A stretch of DNA of 64,000 nt from Undaria pinnatifida (taxonomy: Eukaryota; Sar; Phaeophyceae; Laminariales; Alariaceae): positions 10,273,165 through 10,337,164 of the forward strand of contig JABAKD010000007.1 in assembly GCA_012845835.1 (NCBI GenBank). Direction: 5' to 3'. Of the stretch, positions 43,800 through 54,711 are shown piece after piece. Position 1 is the first letter of the stretch; each line of letters begins with the position of its first letter. The notes beneath the pieces were generated by a model. The model was not told the origin of the DNA and made no database searches. It saw only the letters and a list, made by a program, of their open reading frames with translations. The position numbers and the translations under genes were made by a program.

Positions 43800-43905
43800 A
43801 TGATACACCTTTTTTTTTTTTTTTTTCAACCATTTCACCCCAGTGACTTCTTTGGGGGGCAATCCGACCGGTATTTCGTACGGGGTAGGGTTAGGGTCAG
43901 TTCCA
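43800..43905 (+). repeat. T-run and TTAGGG-bearing dispersed repeat, copy 2
   Basis: About 20 T, then CAACCATTTCACCCCAGTGA .. CGACCGGTATTTCGTA .. GTAGGGTTAGGG, homologous to 38950-39100. Confidence 0.6.
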
Positions 43906-44219
43906 TCCACGATGATAAAAAAACACAACAATAATAATGTAGGACCTTGGATGTTGCCAGGGCCAACAACAGGACGAATTTTCCATTACAACCACTGTTC
44001 TACAATAAATACAATGGTTGACGACAATAAGTTTTCGACGAACTTTCTCGGTGCAACCGCAACAGCAAGCAGCCCGGCACCCCGACATGTGTGTGTGCAC
44101 ATGTGCACCGGTTGTTGGTGTGAACGGCATCCATCCATGCAATGAATGCTCGAAACTCGTTCGAAACTCGTTGGGCTGCGAAAGCAACTGAGTTAAATCG
44201 ACACACGACGCGTATGAGA
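43906..44219. other. No recognised gene
   Basis: A + frame (43843-44145) and a - frame (43897-44187) are both open and unrecognised. Confidence 0.35.
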
Positions 44220-44298
44220 ATACGTGGAAGTGTGGTGAGCTAAAGCTTTATTTTTCCCCATCAGCCGGAGGATGAAAAAAAAAAAAAAAAAAAAAGCT
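44220..44298 (+). mobile_element. Family Q short retroposon-like unit, copy 2, with poly(A)
   Basis: AATACGTGGAAGTGTGGTGA, GCTAAAGCTTTATTTTTCCC, CATCAGCCGGAGGATG and then about 19 A. Confidence 0.55.
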
Positions 44299-44807
44299 CG
44301 AAACTCGTACAGGTATATAACAAGAGTCTGGGACCAAGCTACAGGAACCACACAGGTACACATTTTTCTTATTCAATAGAAAAGTAGCAGGGATTTCCCG
44401 ATAAGGCGGTGTAGTGTTATTGCTCGGCCACACCACTGCTGTACGCGTCAAAGCGTCTTCACATTTGGACCCATAATGGAATTGTGCTGACATGTCAGCA
44501 TGAATCCGTGGATTTGATGCTGACGCCTTCGTAACTGAGCACCTTTTTTGGGGTTACACTCATTTCAACATGTAGGTGCTGCTTTATTGTCACCTTAATC
44601 TACACATGTTGAGATAAAACCACCCTCCCATGTATAAGCATGCATGGTTACGCGGATTCATGCTTACTGTCAACGTCTGTACTTCTCCGCCTTTTTGTTG
44701 CAAATAGCCTGGTGTGCGCGCTCTGGCTTGCATACTTTTCGCCCTCGTGTTCGATGCTGTTGGTATTGCATGGCCAGGGCGCGCCCCTGCTGTGTGCAAT
44801 GTGTATC
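44299..44807. other. No recognised gene
   Basis: Short frames only. It includes a near palindrome around GCTGACATGTCAGC (44488-44501) close to the ATGCTGACG text at 44517. Confidence 0.35.
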
Positions 44808-44935
44808 TTCGTCTCGTAGTTTGTTACCACAGATCTCGCCTCTCTCTAGGAGGTATCGGCACGGACGCCGGTTGTGCTGGATGTAGACGGGGTGGGAATA
44901 TACGGTAACTGTGTGAAGAACGCACACTCTGCTAC
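44808..44935 (-). repeat. Exon-like repeat family L, copy 2
   Basis: TTGTTACCACAGATCTCGCC .. GGTTGTGCTGGATGTAGACG .. GTGAAGAACGCACAC. On minus, CGTCTACATCCAG precedes a frame reading AQPASVPIPP. Confidence 0.45.
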
Positions 44936-45249
44936 ACAGCAGCAGTGCATGCTCTCAACTCATACTGCTGTGTATGCTACGTAACCCACTCGTATTGCTG
45001 AATCGCTGCCAGTAAACATCACAGATTCGTGTCAGCAGAGAAGCGCGCTGGTCATTCATCGCCCACCTGGTATCATAGCTGGTACTACTTACTGTTGCCA
45101 TGACGAGAGGTGTAATGTATCGACGATTTCGGGCTGACATTGTGACTGCCACATCATAGAACGGCAGTCTAAACTCACAAGGGGCACAACGTTGCGGTTG
45201 GTCTTGCGTGTGGCCAAACAATCAAAATCACCATTGCTGGATGTGCAAC

Positions 45250-45365
45250 ATGCATCGCTATCAAGTCGTTTGTGACCACACAGCTCGTCTCTCTAGGAGG
45301 CATCGGCACGGGAATTGGTTGCGCGGGGGGTAGACGGGCGGAAAGGTGAAGAACACACACAACGT
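45250..45365 (-). repeat. Exon-like repeat family L, copy 3
   Basis: TTGTGACCACACAGCTCGTC .. GGCATCGGCACGGGAATTGG .. GTGAAGAACACACAC. The minus frame reads AQPIPVPMPPRETSCVVTN. Confidence 0.45.
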
Positions 45366-46109
45366 TCGACGTGCGCAGCATGAAGCAGCGGCAGGTTCAC
45401 ACGGTTCAGCAGCGCTGCAGTAGCAGAAAGGCGAGCAGGAGTACAGAGCAGAGAGCGAGTTCTACTGCTGTACCAGGGAGTCAAAAACGCATCACCGCAT
45501 TTCACTGAATTGAAGTAGTTTGGCCTCGAAAAAGTCGGTGCGGTAGCAACATTTTTTTGTCGAAGCTCTTTGCAAGCTGCGGGTGTGTGATAATTCGCTC
45601 TCGCCTGCTACGAGCGCTACGAGGTGTGTGCACACATGCTCTCACGAAGCATGCAGCGTCGGTGGCGCCCCTCTGTCCCTGTGTGTTACTCGCACACAGT
45701 CGTACGAGTGGTGTACCAGTACCTACTCTGTAGGACTGACACCATCCCCATTTTTGGGGTAAACTACTTAGAGTTAGTGTCGAAAAACGTTTGCAGCAGT
45801 CAAAAGGGTTGTTTTTTCGTCAGTTTGCTCGGTTGAAAACAAATTTTAGACGCGAAAGGTGGCTCACCAACAACAGAACGAACAGCAAAGGCGCAGCAGA
45901 GAAAGTTCGGGAGGTAGAAGGCGCGTGCCACCACTAGCTTGTCGCTGCTGCTGTAGTTGTTGCGCTCCGAGCACTGAGGGAAGGAGGAGGGACGAGGGAC
46001 GAATAGTAGTGTGGCGGATGATGCAGCATTCAACTTTGAACACATGCGGGGGGAACAGGAAAAAGCGGCGCAATAATATGCCCGTATGACGTCACGAGTC
46101 CCGAGTCCC
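45366..46109. other. No recognised gene
   Basis: Short frames on both strands around CAGCAG-rich text; nothing identified. Confidence 0.35.
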
Positions 46110-46470
46110 GAACGAAGCAGAAACGAGAAAGAATCGTACCTTCCAGGTCATTCCTCGGGACTCGGGGCCTTTTTGGACCTGTGAGGCATACCAGTACTTG
46201 TAGCCGATATACCAACCAAACAGCTAAACTGGGTGTGTCGTACCTGTGATGGGTTTTGGCAACCCGGGCACTACTCTGAGATCGCAAGTGTCCCGGTATC
46301 ATGCATAGACTATAACAGAATGCTACCGTACGCAGCACACCTCCATAGAACACGGAACACAAATAAATGCCGTGGAATCGTATCCCCCACAGAGGCCATT
46401 CCCACAAAGGGACTCCACCGACACATTTGGAGCTGCAGAGCTTATCCCACACCAAGTTAACACACCCAGC
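46110..46470 (-). repeat. Repeat family O, related to 50330-50470
   Basis: AATCGTACCTTCCAGGTCAT + TCCTCGGGACTCGGGGC matches 50398-50450. A second match (TGCCGTGGAATCGTATCCCC) lies at 46370. On minus these correspond to the exon-like RYDFTALYSV segment at 50343-50410, here degraded (RYDSTAFICV). Confidence 0.45.
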
Positions 46471-46865
46471 GAGTATGTCTCAATGGTGCTATATACACTC
46501 GTACCCGTGATGGGGGGTATTGGCAACCCGAGCGCAAAACTAGTGCTGCTGCTGTAGTGACAAGGATTCAAGAAATTGGCGAAAAAAGCGTACACCACCA
46601 TGACAGAAGAAAACAGAACACCAGATGTTAGGGTTCGGAACCTGTTGGTTGTATGCTTGAATATGATACGCGGATACGATGACGGTTGACGGTTGAGGGT
46701 AGTAGGGGCTTCCAGTGATAGGTTGGCTACATCGTAGCGGTGTATCGGGATGGTGGAATTATTTTGGCTATTTCGCCGTCACTCCTCGTTGTGCTTCTTC
46801 TACCGAGTGAGTCTTCTCTCCACGCCGCGCCTTGGCTATTAATAGGAGCAAATTAATATAGTCTA

Positions 46866-47610
46866 TACTGTAAAAATAAAAATACACTCCAGCTGTGAGA
46901 TCGAAGATTATGTCGAAACTCATATTTGCAAGCTGTGTGTGATACTCCGATCGCGCATATTACGGGTTGTGTGTCTTCATTAAGGATATAGGTCGGCGAC
47001 TCCCCTTGCAACTACAGTGTAGCTATCAGGGTCAACATGGTGATGTTGGGCAGTCTGTGCGCGGAAACTATAAAACCCGTTTCTGAGGGGGACAAAATAT
47101 GACAGCTGTGGAAGGAAATGCATCAGTTTATCAAGTGAATCCTGTAAGTCGAATATCCGGTGAGGGGAGGGCGGAGTTTATAAGGACGTGGGGGCCTGAT
47201 TTTGATCAAAAGGGGGGCGGGAGGGGGGGAGGGGGGGGGAGGGGACGGGTGGGGCAGGTCAATTTGTGCGTGGAAACTATAAATATTTCTTGTGGAGGAG
47301 GGGGGGGAATGTGGCGGGGGGGGGGGCGGGGGCGGGGGGGGAGGGCTTTAGGTCGCATAGATGTAGGGGTTTGCCATACGCGTGGTGCTAGGTCTAGGCG
47401 ATGGTGCGGGTGATGGGGAAGGAGGGGGCGTTGGGGGCGGGGGTGGGTGGGAATTGTAGCAGCGGCATGGACGGCTCTGAAACGATAACGAGGCGATATC
47501 CAGGGCGTGGAAGTGTTTATTACTCTAGCAGATTTCGATAGTAGGTGGGGCGTTTAAGCAAGAGGAAGCGAGGGGAAAGAAGAAGAGAGAAAAAAAAAAA
47601 ATAACGGTGC
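46866..47610 (+). mobile_element. Element N, copy 2, nested in the left LTR
   Basis: Homologous to 42885-43670 from AAAATAAAAATACACTCCAG through GACTCCCCTTGCAACTACAG to GGTCGCATAGATGTAGGGGT, followed by G-rich sequence and an AGAAGAGAGAAAAAA stretch. The LTR sequence resumes at about 47611. The nesting shows element N moved after the LTR element arrived. Confidence 0.6.
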
Positions 47611-48646
47611 AGACTACGTCTTTTACTTGTCTTCATACCGGTGACTCCACTACCCCACTGATGTCAGCTCAACGGGTAAGCCCTCTACGCGTCGTAGGGA
47701 TCAACAAACACGACAAGTGTTCAAGCCTCCTTTAGTTAGATCGCCCCCCCAACTCCCCCCGCCCTGATCATGCGCGATTGCAGAGTGTTATGATAAGCGG
47801 TATCTGCTGTATGCCGGACCAAAAACAATGAGCAGGGGGAATGGGGTAGATTATAAGGTTCTTATAGTCCACAGTTAGATGCTCAAACATTTTATGTGCG
47901 TACGTAGTATGCGAGCATTTTGAGTACAGACGAACATATTCAACATTCCTGCGTTTGTTTGTTATTATGGAGTTTACCTGGTACCGTATCCTATATACGC
48001 GTTTTAGTCAAGGTTGCCAAATAGTTTGAAGGATAGTTTTATTTCTTTATCACGCTAGCTTATCAAGTAGTAGCATGGACTGACACTCTTGCAGCACTGC
48101 TGTGATACTACGTGTCGCTCTTCCGGGAAGGAACATGCGGAATAACTTGACCCTCGATATAACAACCTCGTCACGTGTAGCGAGGGGTTTGCGCTCTGAT
48201 CTAACGGTACTCTGAAACAGAAAGAAACACGCGGTTGAATTCGTGCTATACCGGCATCAAACAGGTGTCGCGTCAACTCTGAAATATAGTGACATATTGC
48301 GGGATTTGATATATTTTTGCGGGGTTTGCGGTAAATGATGATATATGCGCTAGTTCGGGTAGGACAAAGCCGCTCGAGGAAGGTCTCAAACAGACTAGCC
48401 TTTTTCGCGAGCTGGTCCGATGCTTGATGTGGCTTGCTAACCAGACATGTCCGGACATGGCGAACGCAGTGAGATCGGTGTCTAGGAACACGAATTCACT
48501 GAGGAAGGTACACTGGAAGCCTGCAGTTGGTATTTTCGCTTTCACCGGGATTTTATGATGGAGCATTTGATTTTGGAGAATGGTAGAATATCTCATGATT
48601 ATAGTACGCTAGGTGCGTTATTTCTACTGTTTGACAATGAAGTATT

Positions 48647-48980
48647 AGATTTTTGGGACTTACTTGGGGACGGAAACGGTTTTTGGTAAACTACCCGAGG
48701 TCATCCCTGCGTAGTCAGTCTACGGTTTTCTCAACTAGCCCCGTAATGAGACCCAGATGAGCCAAACCGTTCGGTTTTTATCCTGCAAAGAGGGATCACG
48801 ATACGGAGTATATTATGATCTGGGAGTATGAGATTTTTGGGACTTGGGAACGGCAACGGATTTTGGTAAACTACCCGGGGTAATCCCTGCGTAATCAGTC
48901 TATGGTTTTCTCAACTAGCCCCGTAATGAGACCCAGCTGAGCCAAATCGTTTAGTTTTTATCCTGCAAAGAGGGGTCACG
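48647..48980 (+). repeat. Direct repeat inside the LTR element
   Basis: Two copies of about 150 bp (48649-48799 and 48829-48980): GTAAACTACCCGAGGTCATC, TCAACTAGCCCCGTAATGAG, TCCTGCAAAGAGGGATCACG. The spacer is about 30 bp. Confidence 0.8.
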
Positions 48981-50096
48981 CCCACCTGTTACCGCTTGTG
49001 CGGGGTAGGATTCGCGTGACCACTTACGAGGATTAAGGCTCGTTAAGTAGGAAAAAGGTCCCCAAGTCGACGAGTTCGATACGTCTGAACGCGAGGGCGA
49101 CAAACTTTTTCGCGAGCTGATTTGAATTATTTCTTGACGGATAATTCTGCATATGTATTAGCTGGATTCTGGTACTTTTAGGAGTGTATGGTACTTAGGG
49201 AGGCAAGTACGAGTAACTGTTTCTTGACTTTTGAAATAATACTTTTTCACGGTTGCGTTGTCTAGTGTGACATTATTTTGGAATTTTGCTCTGGATTTAG
49301 CATTTGAAATCTGAATGGGTTTTCAGTATGTACCCAGCCGGGAGGCATTTGTCTAATTCGAAGGTGAGTTTCGAGACTGCTATCCGATCAAAGTTGTTGG
49401 CATCCCTATCCCATGGAGCTGACAACCGGTTTATAAGGCAGGCTGAGTTGGTGATTATCGGGCCGATGTTTGAGTTTTTGGATTTTTGGAATTTGGATTT
49501 CAGATTTGAGTTTTCGGTCTATGGATTTCGGATTTGAGTTTTTGTTTTTGGATTCAGCATTTTACGGCTTAGATCTCAGGTTTGTGAAGATCGATGTTGG
49601 ATACTGCCCCTGAATTGTATCGCTAGATTTATGGAGTGTTTTTCAAGAACTATGGTGCTGCAATCTTTCTTTCTTGTCACAGTAGTACTGGGAGGATATT
49701 GATTGACCGTATTATTCATTTAATCGTTTTACCCTGATGATATGACAATGTAGCATCATACCGTATTGTTTACGAAACAGGGAGGCTGTTGATTGTATGC
49801 TTGGATATGATACGGATATGATGACGGTTGAGTATAGTAGGGGTTTCCAGTGATAGGTTGGCTACATCGTAGCCGTATATCGGGATGGTGGAATTATTTT
49901 GCTACGTATTTCGCCGTCACTCACTCGTTGTGCTTCTTCTCCCCGGGTGAATCTTCTCCTCTCCACGCTGCGCCTAGGCTAGGAGCAACTTAATATATAT
50001 TTGTACGTTTTTTACTTGTTTTCATACCGGTGACTGCACTTCCCAATTTTTGTCAGCTCAACGGGTAAGCCCTCTACGCTTCGTAGGGATCAACCA

Positions 50097-50342
50097 ACTG
50101 AACATTTTCCAGGAGTTACGAAAACTGAGAGGCGTTATTATAACGATGGGGTCCACGCCACCCACGGGGCCCCTCCCCGTGGTCGAGCGATCCACGCTGC
50201 TCACTTACTCTTCTCAAGACCACGACCTTCATTCTTGGAGATAAGCAATCACTTACCATCTATCCTTTCCTCTCCACCTACATTGCTGGGATACCTCATC
50301 CCCTGTGTACCAGAAGCCTGCTCCGCCCCCAAAGAGTCTTAC
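50097..50342. other. No recognised gene
   Basis: 3' flank of the LTR element; nothing identified. Confidence 0.35.
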
Positions 50343-50410
50343 GATGGCTTTCAGCATATTTTGATCCATATCACAGATCACAGAATACAACGCCGTGAAA
50401 TCGTACCTTC
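50343..50410 (-). CDS. Candidate isolated exon of unknown protein
   Basis: Minus strand: acceptor CATATCACAG, then phase-1 frame RYDFTALYSVICDMDQNMLK AI, then a good donor GTAAGA. The frame is coding-like and degraded copies occur at 46.1-46.4 kb. An upstream frame (50613-50371) could join in phase across a 46-nt gap with GT..AG ends, giving an acidic Ser/Pro-rich segment. No family recognised. Confidence 0.3.
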
Positions 50411-50874
50411 CTGTGATATGTTTTAGGTGATTCCTCGGGGCTCGGGGCGCTTTCACCTGTGGGAGGTGAACACGGCGGCAAAGCGCACCCCACACCAATC
50501 CCAAGCGGCCCGTCCTCATCAACGTCAGACGTGGGTACATTTCCAAGGGGTGACCAAACCTCGCGAGAATCACTTTCCCCCCGATACTTCGTGTTCGTGG
50601 CATCGGCCCACACCGCAGTACTTCTCGGGAGGGGGGCTTCACAGCCGCTACGGGACTCTCAACGTTTTTTTTTCCTTCTGGTATTTCAAATACATAAGCT
50701 GTGTTCGATCAACTTAAGGGACGACAGTCATCTTTGCAAGCTGCCTAATTGTACGGAAGTCCGTGGCCGAAATCTATAGCTTAAGATCGGGACTCAACGG
50801 GAGTTGCGGGACTGCTAAGAAAGCGTACATCCCACCCCACCAATGCCGAGTAAGCTGCCACTAATAATGCGTAG

Positions 50875-51471
50875 GTGCACAGTTCTCAAGGGAACAAAAT
50901 CTCGCGGGAAGCAGTTCCTTCAGCACCTTCACTTTCACGGTATAATGCTGGTATATATGCTAATGTAGTCCCCAGTTGTACTTCGCGGCAAGAGCTTCAG
51001 CCACCACGGGGGGAGATCAAAGGTATTCAAAAATGTACTAAACCTATAGCTTTTCCACGTGAGTCAACGGTATTGTTTACGCGGGATCCGGCCACCACCG
51101 CACTCCGGGAACCAATTCCCTCGGCTCTTCACGGTATCGCTGGAATAATCCCCCTTGGTGCTTCCCGCGAAGGGATTCAGCCGCCACGAGACCCAAATCA
51201 GGGAGTTGATGTACCGACCCCATGGATTCCACGGGGGGGGCTCAAAGGGAATGTTTGTACTTTATACGGGATCCGGCTACCACGGTGCTCCTCCCGGGAT
51301 GAGATCCAGCCAGCCAGCGAAATTATTTGTATTGAGCATATGGCGATATGTATATACCTACACGTAATTAGCTTGCGTATTTTGTATCCGCTGGGTCCCG
51401 TGAGAGTGAATTCTACTTTTCGAAAAATAAATACAAGCTGTGTATGTTACGGAGGGTGCTCTTTTTCGTAA
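50875..51471 (+). CDS. Unrecognised 198-codon frame with internal repeats
   Basis: The frame contains two and a half degenerate units: REAVPSAPSLSRYNAGIYAN .. SRQELQPPRGEIKGI; REPIPSALHGIAGIIPLGAS .. REGIQPPRDPNQGVD; and SSRDEIQPA. The units stay in one frame although their spacing varies, which slightly favours coding. No domain, start context or splice evidence; it may be a decayed repeat. Confidence 0.25.
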   Translation: MHSSQGNKISREAVPSAPSLSRYNAGIYANVVPSCTSRQELQPPRGEIKGIQKCTKPIAFPRESTVLFTRDPATTALREPIPSALHGIAGIIPLGASREGIQPPRDPNQGVDVPTPWIPRGGLKGNVCTLYGIRLPRCSSRDEIQPASEIICIEHMAICIYLHVISLRILYPLGPVRVNSTFRKINTSCVCYGGCSFS

Positions 51472-52010
51472 GGTTCGAACTTGAAAAACACTCTCTCCGG
51501 TATCCCCAGGAAATGAAACCGCTTGGATATTGACACGTCCGCCCGTATACCCGGCCGACCTGCTATCCCGACGTTTCAGGGGGGGGGGGGGGGAGTTATA
51601 AGGCTTAGTTTGGGAAAGCTATTGGTTAACCTTTTGCAAGTGGTCAAACGGACTAGTTTTACCCCACTAATTCGCTAACACCGATTGCTACTACTGGTAT
51701 ACCGTAGGCGCACACCCTTTCTCGAGCTCGCGCACACGGCTGTGAGCTCCATCAGAGGGCTGTGTCTCTTGCAATAATGAGACTTCTTCTTAGCTCTCTC
51801 ATCCTCATTATGCTACGAGCTCTCTCATCCTCATTATGTTACGAGGTGCGGGGGGAATCTACATTTCCTCATTTTCGTTTGTTCGAAAAATAAAACCGCA
51901 TCTACCTTCGATCCCCCTTTCCAATTTTTGGATGTGTTCTGTCGTGACATCCTTCGATCAACCTGTGATCGCATACTCGACTATCCAGGGGTGGCTCGTC
52001 TAGACGCGTT
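51472..52010. other. No recognised gene
   Basis: Includes a G run at 51580-51592 and a direct repeat GAGCTCTCTCATCCTCATTATG (two copies near 51797 and 51820). Confidence 0.4.
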
Positions 52011-52281
52011 CTACGGTAGAGGTGCACACCGACTTTTTTTTTCTGTGCTTCCTCATTTTGGGAGCTTAAGGCACATCCCTCTCAAAAACCGTTTTCGAGA
52101 AAAACAAAACTGTGCTACCGAATGAAAAAAAATCCCATGTCCCCTATAGGTACACGACGAGAATCATCATGCAAAAAAAACTAAAACAAAAAAACACCTG
52201 TTTCCGACGGTTTTGGGTTAAGAAGCCCCGTCAATGTTCAGAACTCATTTCAGACGAAAAGTGTTATCACCTCTGGCGTAG
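52011..52281. mobile_element. Family E inverted-repeat element, copy 5
   Basis: Ends CTACGGTAGAGGTGCACAC / GTTATCACCTCTGGCGTAG. The interior has GTACACGACGAGAATCATCA and GGGTTAAGAAGCCCCGTCAA. Confidence 0.65.
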
Positions 52282-52469
52282 CACGCGCCTCTAGAGGACG
52301 CTTCCCAAGACCGACAACCCTGCATCACCCTCGGGATGATAGTACGACTTGTACCCGATTTAAGAGGACCCGGTGGCCATGAACGCGATAGGGGGGAGTA
52401 CCCCTGTTTTTCGCTAGTGGGTATATACTTCTACACCACTTATACTTGCCCGAGCGTCCGTCCGTCCTT

Positions 52470-52806
52470 CTACGGTGTAGACCCCCCCCCATACTTTCTT
52501 AAACGAAATCGCCGGGTTGTTTTTGAAACCAGCTCACCGGCGGAATCTCCTGAAATACGGTGCCCCTTGCCACCCCACCCCGACGTCACTGATTGTTCGG
52601 TGGCCCTTCCTTGGCAAACAAGAACATAATTGCGGAGATATGTTTTTCATAGCGTTCTTCCTCGTGTCGAGCAGCCGTGAAATGTTCAATACGTGGAAGT
52701 GTGGTGAGCTAAAGCTTTATTTTTCCCCATCCGCCGGAGGATAAAAAAAAAAAAAAAAAATCGTTAAAGAAAATCGCTGGTTTTGGGCGGGGCTATCATC
52801 GTGGAA
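52470..52806. mobile_element. Family F element, copy 4, with nested family Q insertion
   Basis: Ends CTACGGTGTAGACCCCCCCC / GGGCGGGGCTATCATCG. The family sequence GAGCAGCCGTGAAATG is interrupted at about 52688 by family Q (AATACGTGGAAGTGTGGTGA .. CCGCCGGAGGATA and about 18 A to 52760), then resumes GTTAAAGAAAATCGCTGG. Confidence 0.65.
52688..52760 (+). mobile_element. Family Q short retroposon-like unit, copy 3, with poly(A)
   Basis: Inserted into a family F element, so both boundaries can be read against the uninterrupted F copies. The unit is about 55 bp plus an 18-A tail. The tail and clean insertion imply retroposition of a short RNA. Confidence 0.6.
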
Positions 52807-52959
52807 TCAGTCGGTGACTCTTTAACGCAACGAAAAAAACAAACCCTCCCCTTGAGGCCTTATGATACTCTCTTTGGCGCGACGTAGCTAACAAAAATCC
52901 ATATGGCGGGGGGGGGGGGGGGGTTAGGTCGCAAGCAGAAAACGGGCGCGAAAGCTTGA

Positions 52960-53045
52960 GACCTCGAAGGAATGGGGGGTGTCACTCGCGCGAGTGACCC
53001 CCAGCCACTGCAAAAACAGGTCCCTAAAAATGGGACCCCCTAACC
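52960..53045 (+). repeat. Family G single end
   Basis: AAGGAATGGGGGGTGTCACT with the palindrome GTCACTCGCGCGAGTGAC (52981-52998), followed by CCCCAGCCACTGCAAAAACA as at copy 1. The matching second end was not found with confidence. Confidence 0.5.
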
Positions 53046-53850
53046 GTATTAGCCGCGGTGTCTGGGTTTGGCAGAATTAACGGGAGAAAATAATATCGGG
53101 AAAATCGGCTTGTGTCGCGAAAACAAAAACCGATGGACTTGCAACTAGAACGGGATTATTTTTTTTCCCTGCAGAGTATATCAGTAGGTAGCAAGAGTAA
53201 GGTAACCGAAAGTTGAGATAAGACGCCAAAATTCGCTTGTCATCATGGGATGATGTGGTCTTGCGGGTGCGCAGTTCAACTTTTCGGGAAAGTAAAAGCT
53301 CAAGTTCGTCTCCGTTTTTCAGATCATCTGGAGTTAAGAGTTGTCGGGAGATAAAACCAGGCTTGTAGCAAAACCAAGATACTTGGAAGCAGTATTGTAT
53401 ACTGTACATGATCTCTGTTTGCTGGTGTCGTAGAGATAAGGCACTTACTCACATTGGCTTTTGTAACGGGATGTTTTTACAGCGTGGCGTTCAATTTTCC
53501 AGGGCTTTTTCACCGGGTGACCCGGCCCGACCCGTGACATTTTAAAACTTCCTGGCCCGACCCGACCCGTGAGATTTCGAGTTCACCTCATGACGCGACC
53601 CGACTCTACTCGTGCGTTTTTTTTTTGGACGCATGCTAGATACGATCGAGGTGTACGTACCGGTCGGTGTTTTTCCTGGAAAGTCCTTACTTACTTGAAG
53701 AGCTCTTTTTTTTTCTTGCAACACCAAAAAAAACAACTTGATTTGAAGCAAAACCCTGAAAGAATTTTTGTGTGATGAAACCAAACCATGGCCTACTAGG
53801 TGTACAAAAATAAAATGTTTGGAGAAAGAAAAAAAAAAAAAACACTGATT
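53046..53850. other. No recognised gene
   Basis: Short frames only. A GACCCGGCCCGACCCGTGA-type repeat (two to three units) occurs at 53518-53605. Confidence 0.4.
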
Positions 53851-54094
53851 CTACGATACCCCTCCCCCCCCCCAAAACCGGTGATGTTTTTTTAGAACGT
53901 ACGTTTCATGGTTGCTCGCCACGAAGAAGGATGCTACGAAAACATTATCTTGACACAATTTTCTTGTCTGCGAAGGGCAATCGAACAATGACCTCGGGGT
54001 GGCAATGGGGCACCGTTTTTCAGGAAGTACGGTGAGGAGAGAGATTTCGAAACCGGCAATTTTCGTGAAAGGAAAGTTATGGGGGCTATCGTAG
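53851..54094. mobile_element. Family F inverted-repeat element, copy 5
   Basis: Ends CTACGATACCCCTCCCCC / ATGGGGGCTATCGTAG; interior oriented like copy 1. Confidence 0.65.
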
Positions 54095-54263
54095 AACAAC
54101 TCACGGTAACGTTCTGACGAATTTCGGGTTAAGGAGCCACGTGCGTCTCCCTCGGAAAAACAATGAACCTACTAAAAACAAGTGCTACTAGTAGTGTACC
54201 TCTGTCGTAGCACTGCACGCGTCGTTTAACCTCCAGCGTGCCGGGACATGACCGTTTGTGATG

Positions 54264-54542
54264 CTACGATACGATAGAGATGCATCACCTTTTTTTTTCT
54301 GAGGTTCTGCACTTTAGGAGGAGGAAGTCAAGACATGTCCTTCTTAACCCAAAAACTGATTTGGAGCAAAAAAACTGCTTTATCGTGGATGAAGAATCCC
54401 ATAGCATATTAATAGGTATAGAACGAGGATCATGCAAAAACCAAACGGGCCTATTCTTTTTTTTTCTCCGACGATTTTTGGTTAAGGAGCCCCGTCATTC
54501 AGAAATCATCTTCGGGCAAAAAAATACCACCTCTATCGTTCG
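54264..54542. mobile_element. Family E inverted-repeat element, copy 6
   Basis: Ends CTACGATACGATAGAGATGC / ATACCACCTCTATCGTT. The interior includes GTTAAGGAGCCCCGTCATTC. Confidence 0.6.
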
Positions 54543-54621
54543 GAGCACGCGTCGAACCCGTGAGAAGTCCTGGATGTTTCGGAAAAATAAATACCAAAGA
54601 TGTAACCCCATCCGAACGTTT

Positions 54622-54711
54622 TTAACCCCTTTACAACTGGAAACCCGTTTTTGGGGACAAAATTACTTGGATTTAGTATAGGGAGGGGTTCGGGGGCTCT
54701 AAAGGGGTCAA
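54622..54711. mobile_element. Tiny inverted-repeat element, family P, best copy
   Basis: TTAACCCCTTTACAACTGG .. GTATAGGGAGGGGTTCGGGG .. GCTCTAAAGGGGTCAA; about 90 bp with 12-bp ends. Confidence 0.6.

Larger units (their letters stand above)
46643..50096 (+). mobile_element. Non-coding LTR element with two LTRs
   Basis: Left LTR 46643-47706 (interrupted by element N at 46866-47610) and right LTR 49787-50096 (310 bp). They share GTATGCTTGAATATGATACG-type text, TTCCAGTGATAGGTTGGCTA, GATGGTGGAATTATTTTG and, beyond the insertion, CTCAACGGGTAAGCCCTCTA. LTRs start TGTTG and end GGATCAACA (left) or GGATCAACCA (right). A purine-rich AAACAGGGAGG directly precedes the right LTR, as a polypurine tract would, which sets the + orientation. 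The 2.1-kb interior has no pol motifs; it looks non-autonomous (TRIM/LARD-like). No clear target duplication. Confidence 0.6.
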
